Source of the DNA: Phascolarctobacterium sp.
GTDB lineage: Bacteria > Bacillota > Negativicutes > Acidaminococcales > Acidaminococcaceae
Direction: 5' to 3'
Assembly: GCA_024405645.1 (NCBI GenBank)
Contig: JAKSOJ010000036.1
Span: 1 to 9,352, forward strand
DNA length: 9,352 nucleotides
The translations under genes were made by a program, and so were the position numbers. Positions within the stretch are counted from its first letter, which is position 1; each line of letters opens with the position of its first letter. Positions 1-5,077 of the stretch are shown one piece after another. Under the pieces are notes generated by a model. It did no database searches, was not told the DNA's origin, and worked only from the letters and a program-made list of their open reading frames with translations.

Positions 1-194
1 TCACCAAGTGCGGTGCAACCAATTACCAAGCTGGCAAATACGAGAGGAACAATAACCATTTTGATCATGTTCATGAAGATTGTGCCCAAAGGTCCAATCC
101 AAGTTTTAGCAAATGCGGTACCTTCAGCACCCAATTGCAAGCCGGCAATGATACCAAGTGCCAAGCCAATTAAAATTTTTGTAGATAGATTCAT
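1..194 (-). CDS. Dicarboxylate/amino acid:cation symporter (DAACS family), N-terminal part
   Basis: Only the first 64 codons are in the window; the gene continues past position 1. The start is ATG at 194-192, preceded by a strong AGGGGG ribosome binding site at about 203-208. The visible protein opens with MNLSTKILIGLALGIIAG, a first transmembrane helix, and continues with GTIFMNMIKMVIVPLVFASL and then a TALG(D) end. This is the hallmark N-terminus of the SDF/DAACS family (GltP, DctA, SstT relatives), where the K-M-x-x-x-P-L-V-F segment begins the second or third helix. Family members import glutamate, aspartate, serine/threonine or C4-dicarboxylates with protons or sodium across the cytoplasmic membrane. 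The substrate cannot be told from this end, because the binding residues lie in the missing C-terminal half. It has its own promoter and is separated from bofA by a terminator, so it is a separate transcription unit. Confidence 0.88.
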   Translation of the reverse strand, partial: MNLSTKILIGLALGIIAGLQLGAEGTAFAKTWIGPLGTIFMNMIKMVIVPLVFASLVIGCTALG

Positions 195-250
195 AACAAA
201 ACCCCCTAGTTAAAATTAAATATAAAATTACGTATAAATCTACTTTTGCA

Positions 251-279
251 ATTATAACAAAGAACATTCTATTTGTCAG
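251..279 (-). promoter_or_regulatory. Sigma-A type promoter of the symporter gene
   Basis: On the minus strand a CTGACA -35 box (279-274) is followed after exactly 17 bases by a perfect TATAAT -10 box (256-251). Transcription would start near 244, giving a leader of about 50 bases before the ATG at 194. The -35 box matches TTGACA at five of six positions. Confidence 0.75.
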
Positions 280-322
280 ATTGTATACAGTATTATTGTA
301 AATACACAAAAATACTAAAAAA

Positions 323-352
323 ATCACATACTTTCAACTCAAAATATGTGAT
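323..352 (-). other. AT-rich 12-bp hairpin followed by a T-run, upstream of the symporter promoter
   Basis: Exact 8-base arms ATCACATA (323-330) and TATGTGAT (345-352) extend inward by three A-T pairs and one G-U pair to a 12-bp stem with a six-base loop. Read on the minus strand the stem is followed directly by six T residues. It could be a back-up terminator for the dnaX-bofA transcript that leaks through the stronger hairpin at 392-411. It could also be an operator, since it lies about 45 bases upstream of the symporter -35 box. The sequence does not decide between these. Confidence 0.45.
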
Positions 353-380
353 ATAGTTAACATTTTTTAATCATTATACA

Positions 381-411
381 AAAATAAAAGAGGCTGACTA
401 AAAAGCCAGCC
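381..411 (-). terminator. Intrinsic terminator of the dnaX-ybaB-recR-bofA operon
   Basis: On the minus strand GGCTGGCT (411-404), loop TTTT, AGTCAGCC (399-392) form an eight-pair stem with one G-U pair, followed by TCTTTTATTTT. It begins 19 bases after the bofA stop codon. This is a textbook rho-independent terminator for the leftward operon. Confidence 0.88.
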
Positions 412-429
412 CCAATCTTGGTTTCCATT

Positions 430-705
430 TTATTTTGCAAAAAGTTCAAAAGCAACTACTGCAATGGCGCCCGGGATACCGAACATGCCTGCAATTAGAG
501 CTTTGACAATAGTAATTTTCATGCTAAAACCAATGAATCCACCAATTAAATTAACAATCCAAAGCATAATTGCACCAAAAATGCCATTGTAAACTAATTT
601 AAAAGGCAAGGAAAGAACTTTAACAACAATGAATAAAATTAACACACCAAGAGCAAGCTCACCAAGAAGGCCAAAGCTTGCGAAAAATGCGAGAATCGCT
701 TCCAT
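430..705 (-). CDS. bofA: BofA family integral membrane protein (pro-sigma-K processing inhibitor family)
   Basis: The protein has 91 residues and is almost entirely hydrophobic. Two or three membrane segments can be seen: roughly residues 4-28 (ending in LILFIVVKVLSLP), 38-57 (IFGAIMLWIVNLIGGFIGF) and 66-88. The order K-x-x-x-x-P-x-K, then an N-L-I-G-G pattern, then a C-terminal GMFGIPGAI segment is characteristic of the BofA family. In Bacillus, BofA holds the SpoIVFB protease inactive in the outer forespore membrane until sigma-K is processed. The gene is last in the operon, as in B. subtilis, where it also follows recR (with yaaL between them; here that gene is absent). ATG at 705 is preceded by AGAGGT at 715-720. 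Many Negativicutes that carry the gene are not known to sporulate, so the role here may differ; family assignment is firm, function is inferred. Confidence 0.88.
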   Translation of the reverse strand: MEAILAFFASFGLLGELALGVLILFIVVKVLSLPFKLVYNGIFGAIMLWIVNLIGGFIGFSMKITIVKALIAGMFGIPGAIAVVAFELFAK

Positions 706-724
706 ATTAATTAAACCTCTTTTA

Positions 725-1324
725 TTACATTTTGCGTCTGTTTTCCAGAGCCCTAGACAGAGTTACTTCATCAGCATATTCCAAGTCGCCACCAACAGGT
801 AAACCATGGGCAATACGCGTTACGGTTATCCCAATTGGTTTCAAAAGCTGCGCAAGATAAGTTGCTGTTGCTTCGCCCTCGACATCGCTATTGGTTGCAA
901 TGATAATCTCTTGGATTGCTTCCGCTTGCAAGCGACGGAAAAGATCAGCAATTTTTAGTTTATCGGGGCCAATCCCGTCCAAAGGACTGAGCACTCCATG
1001 AAGAACATGGTAAAGCCCATTATAGCCCCTGCTACGTTCCATAGCTGCAATATCTTGAGGCTGCTCCACAACGCAAACTGTAAAATGATCCCTTCGTTCA
1101 TCGCTACAAATCTCGCAAACTTCTCCATCTGTCAGATTGAAGCATTTGGAACAATAATGAATCTCGCGTTTAGCGTTGACGAGTGCTTGAGCAAGCTGAG
1201 CTACCTCAGCCTGTGGCATATCGATAATGTGATAGGCCAGACGCATAGCAGATTTAGAACCAATACCAGGCAACCTACGCAGTTGATCGTAAAGCGCTGT
1301 TAGGGGTCTAATCATTTTGGCCAT
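725..1324 (-). CDS. recR: Recombination mediator protein RecR
   Basis: RecR works with RecO (and RecF) to load RecA on single-stranded DNA at gaps. The 199-residue length is normal for the family. Visible parts in order: a helix-hairpin-helix around residues 15-35 ([18 protein letters not shown]); a four-cysteine zinc motif with C58, C61, C70 and C73; a Toprim domain from about 81 to 175, with E87 in the VCVVEQ strand and the D-V-E-G-E-A-T segment at 147-153; and the conserved C-terminal [13 protein letters not shown] stretch from 173. The ATG at 1324 lies one base after the ybaB stop codon and has no clear ribosome binding site, so translation is probably coupled to ybaB. A second ATG at codon 4 (1315) is a less likely alternative. 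Confidence 0.97.
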   Translation of the reverse strand: MAKMIRPLTALYDQLRRLPGIGSKSAMRLAYHIIDMPQAEVAQLAQALVNAKREIHYCSKCFNLTDGEVCEICSDERRDHFTVCVVEQPQDIAAMERSRGYNGLYHVLHGVLSPLDGIGPDKLKIADLFRRLQAEAIQEIIIATNSDVEGEATATYLAQLLKPIGITVTRIAHGLPVGGDLEYADEVTLSRALENRRKM

Positions 1325-1325
1325 A

Positions 1326-1655
1326 TTACATGCCAGGCAGCTTCATGCCACCAGTAATTTTTGCCATTTCTCTTTCGCTGTAGTCGTCGATTTGTTTCAT
1401 GCCATCGTTGATTGCAGTGATGAGCATATCTTGTAACATTTCTACATCATCAGGATCGCAAGCTTCCGGTTTGATGGTAAGAGAGCAAATTTCTTTTTTG
1501 CCGTTAACAACAACGGTTACAGCACCGCCGCCAGCAGAAGTTTCAATAGTTTTAGATTTGATTTCTTCTTGCTTTTTCATCATATCAGCTTGCATTTTTT
1601 GTACTTTTTTCATCATTGCTTGCATGTTACCCATGCCGCCACCAGGAAATCCCAT
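1326..1655 (-). CDS. ybaB: YbaB/EbfC family nucleoid-associated protein
   Basis: The 109-residue protein matches the YbaB/EbfC (B. subtilis YaaK) family, small dimeric DNA-binding proteins found between dnaX and recR in many bacteria. The N-terminus is glycine- and methionine-rich ([20 protein letters not shown]), followed by a charged helix (about 12-35), a beta region with [16 protein letters not shown] (about 40-55), then [10 protein letters not shown] and a C-terminal helix. A strong AGGAGG at 1664-1669 sits eight bases before the ATG. The gene is 40 bases downstream of dnaX and essentially abuts recR, so it is an internal operon member. Its precise role, DNA compaction or regulation, is not settled in most species. 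Confidence 0.95.
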   Translation of the reverse strand: MGFPGGGMGNMQAMMKKVQKMQADMMKKQEEIKSKTIETSAGGGAVTVVVNGKKEICSLTIKPEACDPDDVEMLQDMLITAINDGMKQIDDYSEREMAKITGGMKLPGM

Positions 1656-1695
1656 TATTAAATCCTCCTTAAAACGAATATCGTCTTTTAAAATT

Positions 1696-3486
1696 TTATT
1701 TAATTTCTTCTATTGTTCCACCAAGCATGTCTTTAGCTTTTTTTAAAGTGCTTGGAAGTTCACTATATGTAGGTTGTACAGCTTCTTTTGCAGGTGCAGG
1801 TTTAGGTTTTGCCACGGGTTTAGCAGCCTTGCCCTCCTCCACGCAAGCAATCCTGATTGGAATACGCGCAACCTTGAGAAGCGCATCCTCAATCATCGCT
1901 TTATAATCTGCTTTTGTTATGCGGTCGCAGAAAAACTTAGATTTAAAAGCAAGGGTCAGAATATTATTTTCAAAACTGAATACTCGACCATTTTTTGCGC
2001 AGGATACTAGAGCTGTTTTCTTTTCTCCCACCAAGTAGTCCAAAGCGTCCTTCCAGTAATCTTCACCTTGGGCGTAATCTCCACCGAATTCCTCAGGACC
2101 AGATGGAGCTACAGGGGCTTGTTCTTCTTTGGGTGGTGCTACTTGTTCAGTCTTTGACTTAGCAACTGCTTGATTTTGTATAGGCTCAGCCTTTGGTTGC
2201 ACAGCTGGTTGAGGCTGCGAAGCTACCGCCAGAACGGTTGCTTTAGGAACGCTAGCTTGTGCCTTGGGTAGAGCTTCTTGCTCTGGCACTGCTTTAGCCT
2301 TTTGAGGAGCTTCAGCAGAAGCTTTTGGAACTGCGATAGCAATATCCGCACCAGCGAGCTTGCGCTCCAGCTTTTCTACTCGAGCAGCCAATGCAGCTAA
2401 TGTACTGCCTTCTTCTCTGCACAAATCAAACAGGCATAGTTCCAAGGTTATACGCGGACGCATGCTGTTTTTTAATTCCCAAACCGCAGTATGCAATCTC
2501 TCTTCAGCAGCCATTAATCTATCCTGACCAAAAAGAGGAGCATTATCTTTGAACGCTTCTTCGGTATCAGTCAAGTAGATTTCGCTGTAGGTTGGTGCTG
2601 CTTTATATAATAAAATCGCTCTAAGATATTCAGCTAGCTCTGTGACTATTTGACGTGGGTCCTTGCCATGTTCAAGAAGCAGATTAACACTTGCTAAGGC
2701 GTTAGTTAGGTCATTCCTGCCTATTTCGCCAACCAATTTACGCAATGTCTCTCGACCTACGATACCAAGCACCTCGCGAACCGCTTGTGTAGTTACGTGT
2801 TTATCCATAACCCCACATTGGTCCAATAGGCTAAGTGCATCACGCATACCGCCTTCTGCTTGGATAGCGATAAGTCTAAGTGCATCTCTATCGGCTTCAA
2901 TACCACTGCCTTCAGCTACCATAGCTAAATGGTCGGTTATTTCCTCCACAGTTACGCGACGGAAATCGTAGCGTTGGCAACGAGAATGAATTGTTGCTGG
3001 AATCTTGTGAGGATCCGTAGTCGCTAAGATAAAGATTACATGAGCAGGGGGTTCCTCCAAGCTTTTTAAGAGAGCATTGAATGCTTCCGTAGTAAGCATG
3101 TGAACTTCGTCTATGATATAGACTTTATATTTGCCATTTACAGGCGCGAAAGCCAGCTGTTCACGCAGAGCTTTTATTTCATCAATACCACGATTGGAAG
3201 CAGCATCTATTTCGAACACATCCATGGACGAACCTTCAGTAATGCGCTGACAGTTAGCACACACACCGCAGGGATTAGCTGTTGGACCATGTTCACAATT
3301 CAATGCTTTTGCCAAAATACGAGCGGTACTTGTCTTACCAGTTCCGCGAGGACCGGAAAACAAATAAGCATGAGCAATGCGGCCAGAAACTAATGCATTG
3401 GTTAAAGCTGTTTTAACAGCAGATTGTCCAACCAATGTATCAAAGTTTTGAGGTCGCCATTTGCGATACAAAGCTACATACGCCAT
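1696..3486 (-). CDS. dnaX: DNA polymerase III subunit tau (clamp loader)
   Basis: DnaX is the ATPase core of the clamp loader, and in its full-length tau form links clamp loader to polymerase. The 596-residue product shows the AAA+ module: Walker A GPRGTGKT at 45-52, four zinc cysteines C64, C73, C76 and C79, Walker B with D126-E127 followed by VHM, sensor 1 ATTDPHKIP at 155-163, the S-R-C arginine finger R169, and sensor 2 GGMRDALSLLD at 212-222. The clamp-loader collar domain runs to about 365. A low-complexity Ala/Pro/Lys/Gln linker covers about 383-465, and a C-terminal domain (about 476-552) is followed by another Pro/Lys/Ala tail. ATG at 3486 follows AAAGGAGA (3493-3500). The gene heads the operon with ybaB, recR and bofA. 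I see no convincing E. coli-like frameshift site for a gamma form. Confidence 0.97.
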   Translation of the reverse strand: MAYVALYRKWRPQNFDTLVGQSAVKTALTNALVSGRIAHAYLFSGPRGTGKTSTARILAKALNCEHGPTANPCGVCANCQRITEGSSMDVFEIDAASNRGIDEIKALREQLAFAPVNGKYKVYIIDEVHMLTTEAFNALLKSLEEPPAHVIFILATTDPHKIPATIHSRCQRYDFRRVTVEEITDHLAMVAEGSGIEADRDALRLIAIQAEGGMRDALSLLDQCGVMDKHVTTQAVREVLGIVGRETLRKLVGEIGRNDLTNALASVNLLLEHGKDPRQIVTELAEYLRAILLYKAAPTYSEIYLTDTEEAFKDNAPLFGQDRLMAAEERLHTAVWELKNSMRPRITLELCLFDLCREEGSTLAALAARVEKLERKLAGADIAIAVPKASAEAPQKAKAVPEQEALPKAQASVPKATVLAVASQPQPAVQPKAEPIQNQAVAKSKTEQVAPPKEEQAPVAPSGPEEFGGDYAQGEDYWKDALDYLVGEKKTALVSCAKNGRVFSFENNILTLAFKSKFFCDRITKADYKAMIEDALLKVARIPIRIACVEEGKAAKPVAKPKPAPAKEAVQPTYSELPSTLKKAKDMLGGTIEEIK

Positions 3487-3507
3487 GAAATGTCTCCTTT
3501 CAAAAAT

Positions 3508-3520
3508 TACTGTAACAGTA
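3508..3520. promoter_or_regulatory. 13-bp perfect palindrome at the dnaX start region
   Basis: TACTGT-A-ACAGTA reads the same on both strands around a central A/T pair. It lies three bases downstream of the nearest putative -10 box and about eight bases upstream of the dnaX ribosome binding site, so it overlaps or adjoins the likely transcription start. Position and symmetry suit an operator for a dimeric repressor. I do not recognise it as a known box. Confidence 0.4.
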
Positions 3521-3522
3521 TT

Positions 3523-3554
3523 ATTATATTATATTTGAGATAATTTTTAAACAA
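3523..3554 (-). promoter_or_regulatory. Putative dnaX operon promoter
   Basis: The minus strand has two overlapping TATAAT boxes (3533-3528 and 3528-3523). A TTGTTT -35-like box (3554-3549) lies 15 bases upstream of the first, a shorter spacing than ideal. The stretch is very AT-rich, so the exact choice of -10 is uncertain. It starts directly after the SRP RNA T-run, which supports a separate promoter for dnaX. Confidence 0.45.
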
Positions 3555-3558
3555 GTAT

Positions 3559-3573
3559 AAAAAAATTACTTCC
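3559..3573 (-). terminator. T-run closing the SRP RNA transcript
   Basis: Seven T residues on the minus strand (3565-3559) directly follow the 3' arm of the long closing helix of the SRP RNA (arms 3691-3706 and 3565-3580). The helix plus the T-run has the form of an intrinsic terminator, so the mature RNA's outer stem may also serve as its termination hairpin. Confidence 0.55.
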
Positions 3574-3697
3574 TTGTAAGATCGCAAATCCGAGCACCCC
3601 GCGGCACATCAGAGTATCCGCTTAAGGCTGCTACCTTCCGGTCCTGACCTGGTTCACAGGCTCCAATTGCGCAGGACCCGGACTTACGACCTTACAA
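3574..3697 (-). ncRNA. ffs: Signal recognition particle RNA, small bacterial (4.5S-like) form
   Basis: The RNA component of the signal recognition particle binds Ffh and targets nascent membrane proteins to FtsY. The minus strand holds the conserved domain IV core: ACCAGGTCAGG, then CCGGAAGG with a GGAA tetraloop at 3639-3636, then AGCAGCC. Both flanks pair into one long rod: TTGTAAG (3697-3691) with CTTACAA (3580-3574), continuing inward for about 19 pairs counting G-U. There is room only for the rod, so no Alu domain is present, unlike the long form of Bacilli and most Clostridia. Outer pairing can extend to 3706 and 3565, so the primary transcript may be about 142 bases plus the T-run. A TATAGT (3720-3715) could be its -10 box, but I see no matching -35; read-through from tRNA-Ser is possible. 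The gene sits immediately upstream of dnaX, as scr does in B. subtilis. Confidence 0.95.
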
Positions 3698-3722
3698 AGA
3701 AGTAATATCCAAAAACTATATT

Positions 3723-3742
3723 AAAAAAGCCGCTACGCGGCT
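3723..3742 (-). terminator. Intrinsic terminator after tRNA-Ser
   Basis: On the minus strand AGCCGC (3742-3737), loop GTA, GCGGCT (3733-3728) form a compact GC-rich six-pair stem running into a run of T residues (down to 3723). It begins about 10 bases past the CCA end of the tRNA. The other strand also has a T-rich stretch after the stem, so the hairpin could act in both directions. Confidence 0.82.
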
Positions 3743-3752
3743 GATTTTTAAA

Positions 3753-3842
3753 TGGCGGAGAGAAAGGGATTCGAACCCTTGGTACGGGTTACCGTACACA
3801 CGCTTTCCAGGCGTGCACCTTCAACCACTCGGTCATCTCTCC
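3753..3842 (-). tRNA. tRNA-Ser (anticodon GGA)
   Basis: The 90-base gene reads on the minus strand from 3842 to 3753. The acceptor stem pairs GGAGAGA with TCTCTCC, followed by discriminator G and an encoded CCA. The anticodon stem CACGC/GCGTG encloses the loop CTGGAAA, giving anticodon GGA (3808-3806), which reads UCC and UCU serine codons. A long variable arm (GTACGG/CCGTAC with loop TAAC) is typical of class II serine tRNAs, and the T arm is AAGGG-TTCGAAT-CCCTT. It has its own consensus promoter and terminator. A serine tRNA near the SRP RNA and dnaX is also seen in other Firmicutes. Confidence 0.98.
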
Positions 3843-3879
3843 AATAGGTTGTAGTTCATGAGAACCATATTTAGTTAAG

Positions 3880-3922
3880 GTATAATATATACCCACAGTG
3901 AACACTGCGAGATATATTATAC
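3880..3922. repeat. 43-bp interrupted palindrome spanning the tRNA-Ser promoter -10 box
   Basis: The outer arms GTATAATATAT (3880-3890) and ATATATTATAC (3912-3922) are exact 11-base inverted copies. Within them a smaller palindrome CAGTG-AA-CACTG (3896-3907) shares nearly the same centre. The right arm contains the -10 box of tRNA-Ser; the left arm contains a TATAAT facing the other way on the plus strand. This may be a binding site for a regulator, or a structured tRNA leader. Confidence 0.6.
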
Positions 3923-3944
3923 TAGTTTAATCTATACTTGTCAA
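3916..3944 (-). promoter_or_regulatory. Perfect consensus promoter of tRNA-Ser
   Basis: On the minus strand TTGACA (3944-3939), a 17-base spacer, and TATAAT (3921-3916) match the sigma-A/sigma-70 consensus at all twelve positions. The start should fall near 3909, giving a leader of about 67 bases before the tRNA. Such a strong promoter suits a stable RNA gene; I see no G-C-rich discriminator of the stringent type immediately after the -10 box, although TCTCGC follows within a few bases. Confidence 0.88.
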
Positions 3945-3954
3945 CAACTTTTAT

Positions 3955-3983
3955 AAAAATATTTACATATAAATAGTAAACAT
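3955..3983 (-). terminator. Weak AT-rich terminator after the universal stress protein gene
   Basis: On the minus strand ATGTTTAC (3983-3976) pairs with GTAAATAT (3966-3959), with one G-U pair and a nine-base loop, and is followed by a T-rich tract. It starts about 20 bases after the stop codon. The stem is nearly all A-T, so some read-through into tRNA-Ser and the SRP RNA is plausible. Confidence 0.4.
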
Positions 3984-4003
3984 TTTTATCTTTCAAAAGA
4001 AAT

Positions 4004-4852
4004 TTATTCTTCGTCGTTTCCGGGAAGCAAGAGAGTTGCGCAATCAACATTGAGAACTACATTTTCTGCAGTACTACCTAAGCTCATGGGTTCATCCATA
4101 TCTGCGCCTGTCTTACCCATCATAATGAGGGTTATTTTTTCTTTTTCGCAAGCCTCTTCAATACGTTTAGAAGCAGTACCTTTGGCGATACTATAATCGG
4201 ATTCAATACCAAAAATCTTCAATTCATCGCACAGCTCTTGCAAAAGGCTCTCAGCTTCATCACGTTTTGCCTTGTAATCTTCATTGCTGCGACTATGCTC
4301 AATAACATGCAGGAAGTGTACCTTGCCAACATGTTCGTGCAAATTACGAATAACATTTAATGCATCCAAAGATATTTTGGAAAAGTCTGTAGCAACAAGA
4401 ACGCGATCCAAGAGAGCTTCTTCATCCTCTTCGTCATCTTCATCTTTGGAAATGAAAAGAGGAATATCTGTTTCTCTTGCTAAGTCAAAAGTTGTACTTC
4501 CTTGCAGAGCACGTTTTAAAAAGCTCTTATTGTGGGAAGCAACAAGCATCATATCGATGTTTTTTTCTTCAGCAATTTTAATTAATACATCGCAGGGATC
4601 ATCGCCTTTGGGAGTAACGATACAAATCTCCTCATATTGAGATTCTAAAAGATCCTTCTTGTATTGTGCGAGATTATCACGAATTTTTTGGTAGTGACTA
4701 CCGTGGGGGTCGGCATCATCATCGCTATCAATGACGTGTGCCAAAACAATTTCAGTATCAGTATCGGGACACAAGCTAACTAAACAACCAGTTAACTTGG
4801 CGGCATGTGCGGACAGATCAGTTCCAAGCAGTACCTTCGAAAACGTACTCAT
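4004..4852 (-). CDS. Tandem-domain universal stress protein (UspA family)
   Basis: The 282-residue protein contains two UspA folds in one chain, a known architecture. Domain 1 covers about 4-136 and starts with KVLLGTDLSAHA; domain 2 covers about 148-278 and starts with RVLVATDFSKIS. They are joined by a very acidic linker (KDEDDEEDEE, about 137-145). Domain 2 has the complete Usp ATP-binding signature G-2x-G-9x-G-S: G246, G249, G259 and S260. In domain 1 the aligned positions are A105 and N108, and only G118-S119 remain, so it probably binds nucleotide poorly or not at all. Usp proteins are cytoplasmic and help cells survive starvation, oxidants or other stress; the target here is unknown. 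ATG at 4852 follows AAAGGAGA at 4858-4865. It appears to be a single-gene unit with its own promoter. Confidence 0.93.
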   Translation of the reverse strand: MSTFSKVLLGTDLSAHAAKLTGCLVSLCPDTDTEIVLAHVIDSDDDADPHGSHYQKIRDNLAQYKKDLLESQYEEICIVTPKGDDPCDVLIKIAEEKNIDMMLVASHNKSFLKRALQGSTTFDLARETDIPLFISKDEDDEEDEEALLDRVLVATDFSKISLDALNVIRNLHEHVGKVHFLHVIEHSRSNEDYKAKRDEAESLLQELCDELKIFGIESDYSIAKGTASKRIEEACEKEKITLIMMGKTGADMDEPMSLGSTAENVVLNVDCATLLLPGNDEE

Positions 4853-4923
4853 CTAATTCTCCTTTGAAAAGCGTAAAATTAAAATACAAAATCATAACGT
4901 CACATAGTATGACAGTTATAATT

Positions 4924-4953
4924 ATTATATATTTTTTTCAAGGCTTGTGTCAA
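4924..4953 (-). promoter_or_regulatory. Consensus promoter of the universal stress protein gene
   Basis: On the minus strand a perfect TTGACA (4953-4948) is followed after 18 bases by a perfect TATAAT (4929-4924). The spacer includes a run of seven A residues. The start would be near 4917, leaving an AT-rich leader of about 65 bases. The match is to the housekeeping sigma factor, not to a sigma-B type stress promoter. Confidence 0.8.
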
Positions 4954-4979
4954 ATTAAATTCTCAATGGATAAAGCAAA

Positions 4980-5060
4980 ATGCTGAGTGCCGAACGCTGA
5001 ATTAAGGTAAAAACCTCACATTCAGCATTCATAATTCAGCACTCAGCATCTATTATGAAT
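4980..5060 (-). repeat. Large structured inverted repeat at the end of the oxidase cluster; probable terminator or dispersed repeat
   Basis: Arms at 4980-5002 and 5020-5049 pair into a stem of 15 pairs, a seven-base one-sided bulge (5028-5034), and 8 more pairs, counting two G-U pairs in the minus-strand RNA. The stem is topped by AGGT-(loop of four)-ACCT at 5005-5016. A second exact inverted repeat, ATTCATAAT (5027-5035) and ATTATGAAT (5052-5060), uses the very bases that bulge out of the first. The element starts 17 bases after the stop of the first oxidase and runs into TTTTGCTTT on the minus strand, so it probably ends that transcript. The repeated GCTGA(G/A)TGC(T)GAA units look like a dispersed intergenic repeat, but only one copy is in view. 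Confidence 0.65.
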
Positions 5061-5077
5061 TCCGTTTGATAAGCTAA

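Noticed and set aside
13..213. Open frame on the plus strand over the first 200 bases.
   Set aside because: It is antisense to the symporter N-terminus, which has a family match, promoter and ribosome binding site; the plus-strand product has no recognisable features.
124..327. Open frame on the minus strand across the symporter promoter.
   Set aside because: It crosses the -35/-10 boxes, uses the wrong frame of the symporter start, and its product has no family features.
1990..1996. A AAA AAT heptamer in the dnaX reading frame (codons 497-499), a possible -1 frameshift site for a short gamma-like form.
   Set aside because: It lies within the C-terminal domain and not at the usual collar boundary near residue 430. 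It is not the efficient A-AAA-AAG form, and I see no clear stimulatory hairpin or upstream Shine-Dalgarno. The shifted frame stops after about six codons, which any random frame could do.
3854..3865. GTTC-ATGA-GAAC short inverted repeat just upstream of tRNA-Ser.
   Set aside because: A four-pair stem is too short to interpret on its own in the tRNA leader.
4897..4920. CATAGTATG palindrome in the leader of the universal stress protein gene.
   Set aside because: Only nine bases, in AT-rich sequence, with flanks that do not extend the symmetry; expected by chance.
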